Positions 17,143 through 25,410 of a stretch of DNA of 64,000 nucleotides are shown here, piece after piece. The translations under genes were made by a program, and so were the position numbers. Under the pieces are notes generated by a model. It was not told the origin of the DNA and ran no database searches. It saw only the letters and a program-made list of their open reading frames with translations. Position 1 is the stretch's first letter. The number at the start of each line of letters is the position of its first letter. Source of the stretch: UBA4416 sp048498515 (GTDB lineage Bacteria; Bacteroidota; Bacteroidia; B-17B0; Aurantibacillaceae). The stretch is from assembly GCA_048498515.1 (NCBI GenBank), contig JBEHXV010000018.1:48969-112968 (forward strand), written 5' to 3'.

Positions 17143-18129
17143 CTACTCCTTCTCCCTCTTACTAAAACTATAATTCAATCCCACACTAATTCTTCCGGCG
17201 CTTTTCAAGTCATCATTGCCCACTTTTTCATAAGTAGTGAATTGCCAGGCCAGGTTCACCGAAAAAGATTTGTAGTAAATATCCAATCCGGGGCCTAAGA
17301 GCAGCGAGTTTACTTCCGTATCTTTTTGCAACACGTCTTTTACATACAAGCCTTTGGTATGTTCGTAATTAGCCTGTACCGAAGGATAAAATGAAACTTC
17401 CTTGTAGGCCAGCCTGTAAAACAATGTGACAAAATCGTTATGGCTGTTACCCAAACGCTCCTTGTAAATATTTTTACCGTTTACTTTGTAATTGACACTA
17501 ATGCTTGCGCCAACCTTTTTGGTCATAAATACATAATTCACATAACCAAACCCATCAATGCTACCGGTGCCCGGCTGCATCTCAAACGGCAGGCGGTTGC
17601 TGTAAGCGTCGTGCGCGTAAAAATTGCCGGTGGGTAACTTGATGCCCGTTCCCAAAATGAGCTTGTGCCTGATCTTACGATCGGCTTTTGGTGTAAGGGC
17701 ATGGAAACCCGCATTTAAGGAAATATCGCCAAAGCCAGTGTGATGTATGTATACATTATTTGTTTTGGAGCGGTTATCCAGCAAGGGTAAAAACACATTC
17801 AGCTCCAGGCGTTTCAATATAAAATATTTAAACCGCAGCTCAAAGATCTTGTACGATTCAAAATCGTTGCTTGAGTAAGTGTGTGTGTACGTACTGTCAT
17901 GCGTTTCGCCACCATGCATTACGCGATATGACTGCGCAGGAAAAAAATGGCTTTGCTGGCTGTAATCACGGTAACCGTTGAACACACGGTAACGGTGCAA
18001 AAAAGAAATGCTGCTTTTATTATCGTAAGGCGTTATTCCCATATAGTTGCCGCAAATATCGCAGGCAAAGGAAAAGGAATACGACAACAGGATCATAAAA
18101 AGCACATACAATGCTTTCATGTTTTTCAT
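17143..18129 (-). CDS. Outer-membrane beta-barrel protein with N-terminal CxxC, probable metal-linked
   Basis: A 328-residue secreted protein: signal peptide to about residue 22 (SFSFA), then CDICGNYMG at the mature N-terminus, followed by alternating beta strands and a C-terminal aromatic strand (VGLNYSFSKREKE), as in outer-membrane transporters. It lies downstream of an MbnP-like lipoprotein gene and a small Cys-rich secreted protein. A CxxC right after the signal peptide plus MbnP suggests a role in copper or other metal uptake, but this is context only. No TonB box or plug domain is present. Confidence 0.75.
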   Translation of the reverse strand: MKNMKALYVLFMILLSYSFSFACDICGNYMGITPYDNKSSISFLHRYRVFNGYRDYSQQSHFFPAQSYRVMHGGETHDSTYTHTYSSNDFESYKIFELRFKYFILKRLELNVFLPLLDNRSKTNNVYIHHTGFGDISLNAGFHALTPKADRKIRHKLILGTGIKLPTGNFYAHDAYSNRLPFEMQPGTGSIDGFGYVNYVFMTKKVGASISVNYKVNGKNIYKERLGNSHNDFVTLFYRLAYKEVSFYPSVQANYEHTKGLYVKDVLQKDTEVNSLLLGPGLDIYYKSFSVNLAWQFTTYEKVGNDDLKSAGRISVGLNYSFSKREKE

Positions 18130-18217
18130 AATACTTGTGCATCAAATCTGCCACTTAAAAAAGCAACCAGGAAATATAACTCCCGTTGCCTTTTAAGTAA
18201 CATAAAATGATCTGTGA

Positions 18218-19006
18218 TTAGTCATTATGAATATGTTCTACCGAAAACATATCCGCATAGTTATCGGAAATGGTTTTGGCATCCATACCCGACATGTGGA
18301 TCGTATTCAATGTAGAAAAATCGATCGTGGTGGGCGACTCAAACCACTGCAGCAGGTCGTTCGCCATATGGATTTTTGGTGTGATTGAAGTGCTCACAAT
18401 AGCACTGTCACCATTAAACGAAGGCGAAACCGTTTTTAAAACATTGTTTACACCTTTGAAACCGCCTATGTGAAACACCAGGTTATTACCGCTTGCTGTA
18501 GATTGAGGAGAAGTGCCTTCAATTTTTGCCATAATGTATCCTGTGCTCCAGCTCCAGAACATCCCTTTGGCAGGATCTAACGCACCGGTTTGCGCACCCG
18601 AAACATTATGCGTGCTGTCCACACCAATCATAAATTCCATGGATTTATAATTACCATAAGGCACATTAGGAATTTGAATGGTGGTGGATAAAGGGACCGA
18701 ATAATCGATGAGGTAATAACTATCGGGTTGCACCCATACAGAGTTATCGGATTTGGTTAATTTGATATTACTGATGTAATACCTGTACATGCTCACATTA
18801 AAGGTATTACCTGCAGCGTTGGTATAGGTTTGTGGCCCCAATACCAGGCCATCAGTTCCAACCATTCCTTCAAATTCAACCTCAAGGCTGCCGGCGGTTG
18901 GTAATGGCGCCAGGTCTTCAGGTTCAGGTGCTTTTGTGTCTTTTTTGCAGCTTAATGCCGCCAGTGAAATTGCAATAATTGCTATCGTGTTTAAGATCTT
19001 TTTCAT
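18218..19006 (-). CDS. MbnP-family lipoprotein
   Basis: The ATG at 19006 gives MKKILNT and a lipoprotein signal ending ALSCKK (Cys near residue 20). The body matches MbnP-like proteins: LEVEFEGMVG, YTNAAGNTFNVSMYRYYISNIKL, YYLIDYS, PYGNYKSMEFMIGVD, WSWSTGYIMAKIEG and FHIGGFKG. MbnP occurs with MbnH in copper and methanobactin-related systems; many Bacteroidota have MbnP without methanobactin. The protein ends with VEHIHND, a possible metal site. An earlier in-frame ATG at 19015 would add three residues. A copper role is inferred. Confidence 0.85.
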   Translation of the reverse strand: MKKILNTIAIIAISLAALSCKKDTKAPEPEDLAPLPTAGSLEVEFEGMVGTDGLVLGPQTYTNAAGNTFNVSMYRYYISNIKLTKSDNSVWVQPDSYYLIDYSVPLSTTIQIPNVPYGNYKSMEFMIGVDSTHNVSGAQTGALDPAKGMFWSWSTGYIMAKIEGTSPQSTASGNNLVFHIGGFKGVNNVLKTVSPSFNGDSAIVSTSITPKIHMANDLLQWFESPTTIDFSTLNTIHMSGMDAKTISDNYADMFSVEHIHND

Positions 19007-19126
19007 TTGTAACAATGCTTAAATACCGGTGCATGATACATACACCGATAATGGGTTTAATTAAAGTTTTTACAATCAACTACCACCGTATGTTTTTACA
19101 GAGCAATAGTTATGGAGCGCTGGTTC

Positions 19127-19504
19127 TTAAGCGGGAGGGTGAAACACGGGCATTTCTCTTTTTTCGGGTAAAAGCCCCGCGTAGAGAAAATGCATGGATT
19201 GAATGACTGAACTTTGAAAACAGGTATAAGAAATATAGCCTGACCTTAATTCATGTTTTTCGGCTTTATCCTTAATAGCCGAAGGCATATCGGATTGGCG
19301 TTTATCTTCTTTTTTTAATTCTTTTTCAAGGTAACATTTTGCCTGGCAACAGCTTTTTGGTTTGTCTTTATTTTCACACACGGTAGCCGCCAGTTCCTGC
19401 TGTTTGGATTTAAAATTGAAATAGATCACTGTTTTTGCCGCGCATTGCCACGATAAGCTCACCAGTAGCAAAACAGAGAACACTATGTGAAGTTTTTTGG
19501 CCAT
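19127..19504 (-). CDS. Small secreted Cys-rich protein of unknown function, metal-linked by context
   Basis: The 125-residue protein has a signal segment (residues 5-22), then KTVIYFNFKSKQQELAATV, a cysteine cluster CENKDKPKSCCQAKCYL (residues 43-59), a Lys/Glu-rich linker and a C-terminus ending FHPPA. Proteins with a CENKDKP..C..C.L pattern and a terminal HPP recur in Bacteroidota next to metal-transport genes. The function is not known to me. It lies upstream of the MbnP-like gene with a gap of 120 bases. TAAATTTG at 19526-19519 (minus strand) may be its -7 box, just upstream of the start. Confidence 0.7.
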   Translation of the reverse strand: MAKKLHIVFSVLLLVSLSWQCAAKTVIYFNFKSKQQELAATVCENKDKPKSCCQAKCYLEKELKKEDKRQSDMPSAIKDKAEKHELRSGYISYTCFQSSVIQSMHFLYAGLLPEKREMPVFHPPA

Positions 19505-19534
19505 TCGTGAATCCGGTACAAATTTACAAAAAAA

Positions 19535-20539
19535 TCAGGTTAATTGCTGCCAGATCATATCCTTCAGTTTTTGGATATTGTAACCCGACTGTGAAGAGAA
19601 GAACACATAAGGGATCTTGAATTTACCTTTCATGCGTTTATTCAAATCCTTTTCCAATTCGTTTATCAGCTCTTCATCAATGGTATCGCATTGCGAAATG
19701 CCAAGAATGCGTTGCTTATCCAACAGCTCGGGGTTGTACTGTTTTAATTCGTTTAGTAATATTTTATACTCTTCGTAAATATTATCGCTTTGGCAGCTCA
19801 CAATGAACAACAAGCTTGAGTTGCGTTCAATGTGTCTTAAGAACCGGGTTCCCAATCCTCTTCCTTCACTGGCTCCTTCAATAATGCCCGGGATATCGGC
19901 CATCACAAAGCTTTTATAATCACGGTAACTTACAATGCCCAAATTAGGCGTCAATGTTGTAAACGCGTAATTGGCAATTTGGGGCTTGGCCGCCGAAACA
20001 ACAGATAGTAACGTGGATTTACCCGCGTTAGGAAATCCCACCAGGCCAACATCGGCCAGTACTTTTAATTCCAGGACCTTCCATTCCGTTAGGCCGGGTT
20101 CGCCGGGTTGCGAGTAGCGCGGTGTTTGGTGGGTAGATGATTTAAAATGAGCGTTTCCTAAGCCGCCACGGCCACCGGGAACCAGGATAAATTCCTGCCC
20201 GTCCTCGGTTATTTCACACTCCACTTCACCGGTTTCTTCATCCCTGGCAATGGTACCCAAAGGCACATCCAGTATCTGGTCTTCGCCCTCTTTACCCGAT
20301 TTGTGCGACGAACCACCGGCACCACCTTCTTTGGCAATAATGTGTTTACGGTATTTTAAGTGAATAAGGGTCCAGAATTGTTTATTGCCACGTAAAATAA
20401 CATGCCCTCCTCTGCCACCATCTCCTCCATCGGGCCCGCCAAAAGCGGTTAAAATATCGCGGTGCAAATGCGTGGAGCCTGCCCCGCCCTTACCACTACG
20501 ACAGCATATTTTTACGTAATCAACAAAATTATTATCCAC
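19535..20539 (-). CDS. obg: Obg-family GTPase
   Basis: A 334-residue protein with the glycine-rich Obg domain (residues 1-158: SGKGGAGS, GGDGGRGGHV, GGRGGLGN) and a GTPase domain: G1 GFPNAGKSTL near 165-174, the switch I stretch YAFTTLTPNLG, and G3 ADIPGII. Obg binds the large ribosomal subunit and links assembly to GTP level. It follows hpt and adk on the same strand, with a palindrome in the adk-obg gap. The G4 position reads SQCD instead of NKxD (Bacteroidota usually SKxD), and G5 reads SSQ. It is short at the C-terminus, like other Bacteroidota Obg proteins. Confidence 0.94.
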   Translation of the reverse strand: MDNNFVDYVKICCRSGKGGAGSTHLHRDILTAFGGPDGGDGGRGGHVILRGNKQFWTLIHLKYRKHIIAKEGGAGGSSHKSGKEGEDQILDVPLGTIARDEETGEVECEITEDGQEFILVPGGRGGLGNAHFKSSTHQTPRYSQPGEPGLTEWKVLELKVLADVGLVGFPNAGKSTLLSVVSAAKPQIANYAFTTLTPNLGIVSYRDYKSFVMADIPGIIEGASEGRGLGTRFLRHIERNSSLLFIVSCQSDNIYEEYKILLNELKQYNPELLDKQRILGISQCDTIDEELINELEKDLNKRMKGKFKIPYVFFSSQSGYNIQKLKDMIWQQLT

Positions 20540-20542
20540 TCG

Positions 20543-20604
20543 TTTTGATTTAAGATTCAGGATTTAAGATTCAAGACAGGGCAAGCTTAAATCTTAAATC
20601 AAAA
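20543..20604. repeat. Perfect 15-base inverted repeat between adk and obg (family H)
   Basis: TTTTGATTTAAGATT (20543-20557) and its exact complement (20590-20604) flank a 32-base centre that contains another GATTTAAGATT. It ends two bases from the adk stop codon (20607-20609) and starts three bases from the obg start. As RNA it would form a strong A/U hairpin between two cistrons. Confidence 0.8.
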
Positions 20605-20606
20605 AG

Positions 20607-21782
20607 TTATTTTCGTTTTTTAGCTACTTTTTTAGGAGCTGCTTTCTTTACGGCTTTTTTAACCGTCTTTTTTGGAGCTGCCTTTTTAACTGCTTTCACT
20701 ACTTTTTTAGCCACCTTCTTAATGGTTTTTTTTGGAGCAGCTTTTTTTGCAAGCTTCTTAACAGCTGCTTTTTTCGGTGCCGCTTTTTTCGCCGCTTTTT
20801 TAGTCACGACAGGTCGTGATGCCTTTTTAGGAGCTGCTTTTTTCGGAGTAGCTTTCTTTGGTGCTGCTTTCTTCACAGCCTTTTTAGGAGCAGATTTTTT
20901 AGCAGGTGCCGCCGCTTTCTTTTTAGCAGCAGGTTTGGCAGGGGCCACTTTTTTTGCAGCCGGTTTCGATTTTTTAACAGGGGCCGACTTGGTTTCTTTT
21001 TTATCTGAATGGAAGAAGTTGCTTACTTTTTCCTTAATAGTTGCAATGATTCCCTTAGGTTTTTCCTCTTTATTTTCACTCCGCACTTCCTCAATATCCT
21101 TTTGTAGCTCAGGAGAAATTTCAGTAGCCACTTCAAAATCATTTACGGTAAGGTCAAGGTGCTCAATGTCATTTTCAAGTTCTGTCAACTCTATTTCGGC
21201 GTTCACAAAAGTAATGCGATCGCACAGGTCCTTAAAAATAGAGTCAATGGAACCAATGCCTTTAATAGAATGAAATTTTGCCTGCTCTGAATAATATTTT
21301 TTAAGAGGCAAGGTCTTGTTGTTGTATTCGTTCACCCTGTTGCGAATAATGTCTTCATTCTGGTCATCAGGGCGGCCCGATTCCTGGCCACGTAGCAACA
21401 ACCGTTTCACCAGTTCTTCATTATCTACTTCCAGCGCCAGCATGGCACTGATAGCTGTTCCCTTTTTTTGCAACAGGTCGTCCAGCGCTACAGCCTGGGC
21501 TTGCGTACGGGGGAACCCGTCAAATATAAATCCTTTCGCGTTTGGCTCCGCGTCCAGTTTCGACTCAATCATGCCAATTACAATATCATCGCTCACAAGG
21601 TCGCCACGGTCCATAATTTGCTTGGCTTCCATGCCAAGGGCTGTCCCCCTGGTAATTTCACTGCGTAAAATATCACCGGTTGACAGATGTACTAAACCAT
21701 ACTTATCGATCAGTTTCTGAGATTGTGTCCCTTTTCCTGCGCCCGGAGGGCCGAATAAAACAATGTTTAACATGTTGCTCAT
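20607..21782 (-). CDS. adk: Adenylate kinase with histone-H1-like C-terminal tail
   Basis: Residues 1-190 are a complete short-form adenylate kinase: P-loop GPPGAGKGT (11-19), DGFPRT (88-93), RLLLRGQESGRPDD (short lid), and RNRVNEY. It interconverts ATP + AMP and 2 ADP. Beyond the usual 190 residues there is an acidic linker (195-245) and then about 140 residues made almost only of K, A, P, T and V in KKAAPKK-type repeats, like histone H1 or AlgP tails. Residues ASRPVVT (321-327) break the pattern and are encoded by an 18-base palindrome (family C). The kinase and tail are one uninterrupted frame. It lies between hpt and obg. Confidence 0.93.
   Translation of the reverse strand: MSNMLNIVLFGPPGAGKGTQSQKLIDKYGLVHLSTGDILRSEITRGTALGMEAKQIMDRGDLVSDDIVIGMIESKLDAEPNAKGFIFDGFPRTQAQAVALDDLLQKKGTAISAMLALEVDNEELVKRLLLRGQESGRPDDQNEDIIRNRVNEYNNKTLPLKKYYSEQAKFHSIKGIGSIDSIFKDLCDRITFVNAEIELTELENDIEHLDLTVNDFEVATEISPELQKDIEEVRSENKEEKPKGIIATIKEKVSNFFHSDKKETKSAPVKKSKPAAKKVAPAKPAAKKKAAAPAKKSAPKKAVKKAAPKKATPKKAAPKKASRPVVTKKAAKKAAPKKAAVKKLAKKAAPKKTIKKVAKKVVKAVKKAAPKKTVKKAVKKAAPKKVAKKRK
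20804..20819. repeat. Short palindrome, family C copy 2, in frame inside adk
   Basis: TCACGAC-AG-GTCGTGA lies within the low-complexity tail of adk and is read in frame as SRPVV, the only stretch of the tail without K or A. The same core lies in two other places (14547-14564 and 26264-26281). Confidence 0.8.
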
Positions 21783-21801
21783 AGTTTATAGTTTATAAAA
21801 A

Positions 21802-22347
21802 TTAGTTGGTTTTTTGTTCAAGTACAAATATCTCCTTCATGTTTCGTCCCAGGCCGTCATAATCCAGGCCATAGCCCACCACAAAATCATTCGGTATTTC
21901 CATGCCCACATAATCAATCACAATATCTTTTTTATAGGCCTCGGGCTTCAGTAAAAAAGAAGCGATCTTTATTTTGGTTACTTCTTTTTTGTGAAGCAGT
22001 ACCGATAGCTTTTCAATGGTAATTCCCGTATCCACAATATCCTCTACCACCACCACAGTTCTTCCTTTTATCTCTTCGGTAAGGCCAATCATTTCGGTAA
22101 CGGTACCGGTGCTGGTAGTGCCGTGGTAAGAGGCCAGTTTAATAAATGAGATCTCGCAGGGAATCGTTACTTCCTTTAAAAGATCGGCAGCAAACATAAA
22201 AGAGCCGTTGAGCACTACCAAAAACAAGGGGTTGTCATTAGCCAGGTCGGCATTGATTTTTTGAGCAAGCCCTTTCACACTTTCCTGAATTTTATCGGCA
22301 GTGATATAAGGGACAAAACTCTTATCTTTTAAGGTTACGCGTTGCAT
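21802..22347 (-). CDS. hpt: Hypoxanthine phosphoribosyltransferase
   Basis: The 181-residue protein has the PRPP-binding motif VVVVEDIVDTGIT (about residues 95-107), the N-terminal FVPYITADKI, the VVLNGSFMFAADL loop and a C-terminal DYVGMEIPNDFVVGYGLDYDG with the purine-contact Lys/Val/Asp region. It converts hypoxanthine (and usually guanine) with PRPP to the nucleotide in purine salvage. It is the first gene of hpt-adk-obg on the minus strand, 19 bases before adk. Confidence 0.93.
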   Translation of the reverse strand: MQRVTLKDKSFVPYITADKIQESVKGLAQKINADLANDNPLFLVVLNGSFMFAADLLKEVTIPCEISFIKLASYHGTTSTGTVTEMIGLTEEIKGRTVVVVEDIVDTGITIEKLSVLLHKKEVTKIKIASFLLKPEAYKKDIVIDYVGMEIPNDFVVGYGLDYDGLGRNMKEIFVLEQKTN

Positions 22348-22444
22348 CGGGTGTTTTGTAAAAGCACAAATATAGTAACTATTTTTATTGAAAAAACCCT
22401 TTATATCTATGTTTTAGGGCAAAAACGCCTGCTTATTTTAAGTC

Positions 22445-22471
22445 TTGTCACACAAAATTCCATTACATTTG
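22445..22471 (+). promoter_or_regulatory. Promoter of the MATE exporter gene
   Basis: TTG (22445-22447), 16 bases, then TACATTTG (22464-22471), close to the Bacteroidota consensus. The transcription start expected about 7 bases later would fall at or next to the TTG start codon (22479), so the mRNA may have almost no leader. Confidence 0.6.
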
Positions 22472-22478
22472 TGCCCGC

Positions 22479-23840
22479 TTGAAAACTACTGTTACAAATA
22501 CTCACTTTAAGGAAACCGTTTCCCTGTCGCTGCCCATTGTTATGACGCAGGTAGGGCAAATTATTACCGGCATTGTAGACAATATGTTTTTGGGGCAACT
22601 GGGCAAAACCGAACAGGGGGCCGGTATTTTATCCAATAACCTGTATGTCATTCTCCTGGTGTTTAGCATTGGCATGAGTTACGTATTAACTCCCGCTGTT
22701 ACCGATGCGCATGTGAGGAACAATGAAAAAGAGAAAGCCTCTCTATTCAAAAACTCTCTTTTTATTAATATGATTGTGGCCGTCATCCTGTTCATCATCC
22801 TCTTTTTTTCTTCGCCATTATTAGCTTACATGCAGCAGCCGGCCGATGTGGTGGAGCTCGCCGTTCCGTTCTTTGATGTACTCATCTTTTCCATTATCCC
22901 GGTGGCTTTGTTTTTTGTATGCAAGCAATACACCGAAGGGCTTGGCAATACAAGGGCCGCCATGTATATCAGCGTTATTGGAAATGTGATTAACATTTTC
23001 CTGAATTACATGCTCATTTATGGAAAATGTGGCCTGCCTGAGTTAGGGTACATGGGCTCTTGCTGGGCAACCTTTATTTCGCGGGTATTAATGGGATTTG
23101 GATTTTTGGTATTTGTATTCAAAAATAAAGCCATTAACTCCTTTGCCAAACATTATAAAGAAGCCCGGTTAAACGCCCTACATTTTTGGCCATTGTTAAA
23201 AGACGGGATCGCCTCGGGGCTGCAGTTTACCTTTGAGGTAGCCGCCTTTGCCATTGCAGGTTTACTGGCAGGCGTTTTTGGAAAAGAATCGCTTGATGCG
23301 CATGGCGTGGCCCTGAGCCTGGCCGCTTTTACCTATATGTTTGCAAGCGGTATAGGCAGCGCTACTACCATCAGGGTTGGTAATTATTATTCAACCAACG
23401 ATCTTAACAATGTAAAAGCGGCCATTAAAACATCTTATAAACTCGTCATCTGCACCATGGGCTTTATGGCCTTTCTGTTCATTTGCCTCAACGGTATTTT
23501 GCCAATCATGTTCAGCAAGGATGAAGAGATCATTACGATTGCTTCCAGGCTGTTGTTGTTTGCGGCTTTCTTTCAATTGTTTGATGGTACGCAGGTAGTG
23601 GCTATTGGCGCCTTAAGAGGGCTCGAAGATTATAAATTCCCTACCTGGATCGCGTTCATAGGCTACTGGATCATTGCATTGCCTCTATCCTATATTTTTG
23701 GTTTTTTAATGGGCTACAAAGTGTATGGCGTATGGCTGGCATTAAGCCTTGGCCTTGGCTTTGTAGCGGCATCGCTCTTTTTCAGGATCAAGGCCTTATT
23801 AAAAGTAAAGACCCTTATTGCCTCGCAAAATAAATCCTGA
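22479..23840 (+). CDS. MATE family multidrug/sodium exporter
   Basis: A 453-residue protein with twelve predicted membrane segments in two halves. The first helix carries SLSLPIVMTQVGQIITGIVD and NMFLGQLG, and the second half starts with GIASGLQFTFEVAAFA, both typical of NorM-type MATE exporters that expel cationic drugs in exchange for sodium or protons. The start is TTG at 22479; the next ATG would cut the first membrane helix, so TTG is preferred. It is monocistronic and divergent from hpt. The substrate cannot be told. Confidence 0.92.
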   Translation: MKTTVTNTHFKETVSLSLPIVMTQVGQIITGIVDNMFLGQLGKTEQGAGILSNNLYVILLVFSIGMSYVLTPAVTDAHVRNNEKEKASLFKNSLFINMIVAVILFIILFFSSPLLAYMQQPADVVELAVPFFDVLIFSIIPVALFFVCKQYTEGLGNTRAAMYISVIGNVINIFLNYMLIYGKCGLPELGYMGSCWATFISRVLMGFGFLVFVFKNKAINSFAKHYKEARLNALHFWPLLKDGIASGLQFTFEVAAFAIAGLLAGVFGKESLDAHGVALSLAAFTYMFASGIGSATTIRVGNYYSTNDLNNVKAAIKTSYKLVICTMGFMAFLFICLNGILPIMFSKDEEIITIASRLLLFAAFFQLFDGTQVVAIGALRGLEDYKFPTWIAFIGYWIIALPLSYIFGFLMGYKVYGVWLALSLGLGFVAASLFFRIKALLKVKTLIASQNKS

Positions 23841-23851
23841 TCCAAAATGGT

Positions 23852-25360
23852 TCAGGCTGGCGTTTCAGCTTTCTTATAAATTAGCTTTGTTTTTTTAATC
23901 AGCACCCAAAGCAAGATCAATAAAAAACAAACTACCGCCAGGTGTATCTTATACATTGTATCGTTTACCCATGGGCCCTGGAACATAAAATAACGTTGCA
24001 TTGGAAATGCGGCTATGGAAGCAAGGTCGGTCTTGGCATCGGGAATGATGCCCTTGTTGATGGTATACCAAAAATGGGACAAAGCAAGGCAAATAGCGCC
24101 AAAGATCCATGAGAATTTCACATTCACTTCCCAATGTTTATTTAAGGCATAAAGAAGGAAAAAGACTAAAAACGGGTAATAGTTGATAAGCTGCCTCGAT
24201 TCGCTGCCAACACTAAAAAAAACAGCCGCATTAAAGAACAAGATCATTCCAAAGCCAAAATTTGCAATTTCCTGTTTCATGCTTTTGATAATAAATAAGG
24301 ATAGCAGGGGAGCAAGGCCAAAATAAAACACATGGGCCACAAAAAAATTTGCAGGGTTTGAAACGGCCTGGTAAATGATGGTGTAAAGATATTGCATCAG
24401 CGTTAAAGGCACCGCTTCTTTCGAAGCATAAGCGTTAATAATTACCTGTGTAACTACAACAACAGCAATGGCTAAGCCAATTGCCAGGAAATGGATAGAC
24501 TTAAAAAAACGCTTAAGCCCAAATTCTTTTTTCGAAAAGTGATTTAAAAAGATAACGTAACCCAGGGCCAGAAGAGCAGCTATCCAGGTACGCAGTGTTA
24601 TGGGAAAATCTACCTTAAACGCGTCTACTATCAAGGCATAAGAACCATGCCAGTAATGAACAATATAGACATACACAAACAATAAAGGAAAAGCAAAACA
24701 AAACAGCATTTTTAAAATAGTCGTTTTTTCAAAAAAAGAGAGTAGCCTGTTTTGGGGCCCGCTTTCTGTTTCTTCTTTTTTTCCCGGCTTAAAGAAATAA
24801 ATAACGCTTAAAATAATAAAGTTGGGATAGATAAATGAGCCTACCAGGATCAATAAAAAAAAGAGGAAGGTTTTTCGGGTTAAATATAAATATACCATCA
24901 CAATGGCTATTGTAAAAGCAGGAATATCCATCAATATGGGATAATACAGGCAAAGTTTTAAAACCGGGAAACAAAAAAACAAGGCCGCGAAACCTATTAT
25001 TTCTACGCTTTTTGATAGCTTAACTAAATTCGAGATGCGGAAAAAGAACCAAACACCTGTGAAGAGGCAGATAAGGTTTGTAATACTGTAGGCAAGAATA
25101 ACATTAGGAACCGATAGGGCGATGTGTAAAAATGAAAAAATGTAATGAATGACAAAGGGCAGAAAAAGGCGTTGGAAATAATATGAATTGATGGCATGAT
25201 CCCTGATCTTTTCCTTAAACCGCATTGTAAAATCGCCATAAAATGCGCCGTCATAACCCATACCTCCAAAGTGTAAGATCTTTTCCGAAAAAAAAGCATA
25301 GGTTAGCAGGATGGCCAAGAGTATAACCAAGAGTATCCTGTGTTTGAATGGTGAGGTCAT
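23852..25360 (-). CDS. Polytopic membrane protein, possibly GT-C type
   Basis: A 502-residue protein with about twelve hydrophobic segments and a first outer loop carrying GGMGYDGAFYGD (residues 31-42) followed by YYFQRLFLPFVIHYI. An acidic motif in the first extracytoplasmic loop of a many-pass protein is what GT-C glycosyltransferases show, but I see no second diagnostic motif. Similar proteins are annotated as hypothetical in Bacteroidota. It converges with the MATE gene (11 bases between stops) and precedes nothing on its strand. Confidence 0.6.
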   Translation of the reverse strand: MTSPFKHRILLVILLAILLTYAFFSEKILHFGGMGYDGAFYGDFTMRFKEKIRDHAINSYYFQRLFLPFVIHYIFSFLHIALSVPNVILAYSITNLICLFTGVWFFFRISNLVKLSKSVEIIGFAALFFCFPVLKLCLYYPILMDIPAFTIAIVMVYLYLTRKTFLFFLLILVGSFIYPNFIILSVIYFFKPGKKEETESGPQNRLLSFFEKTTILKMLFCFAFPLLFVYVYIVHYWHGSYALIVDAFKVDFPITLRTWIAALLALGYVIFLNHFSKKEFGLKRFFKSIHFLAIGLAIAVVVVTQVIINAYASKEAVPLTLMQYLYTIIYQAVSNPANFFVAHVFYFGLAPLLSLFIIKSMKQEIANFGFGMILFFNAAVFFSVGSESRQLINYYPFLVFFLLYALNKHWEVNVKFSWIFGAICLALSHFWYTINKGIIPDAKTDLASIAAFPMQRYFMFQGPWVNDTMYKIHLAVVCFLLILLWVLIKKTKLIYKKAETPA

Positions 25361-25410
25361 TTTGGGTGATAAATCAATGAGGTAAATATAGCCTTTATTA
25401 GAATAAATTC

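Noticed and set aside
20722..21273. Plus-strand open frame (183 codons) with repeats of AAFFGA type
   Set aside because: It is the antisense reading of the Lys/Ala/Pro tail of adenylate kinase; low-complexity codons keep the reverse frame open.
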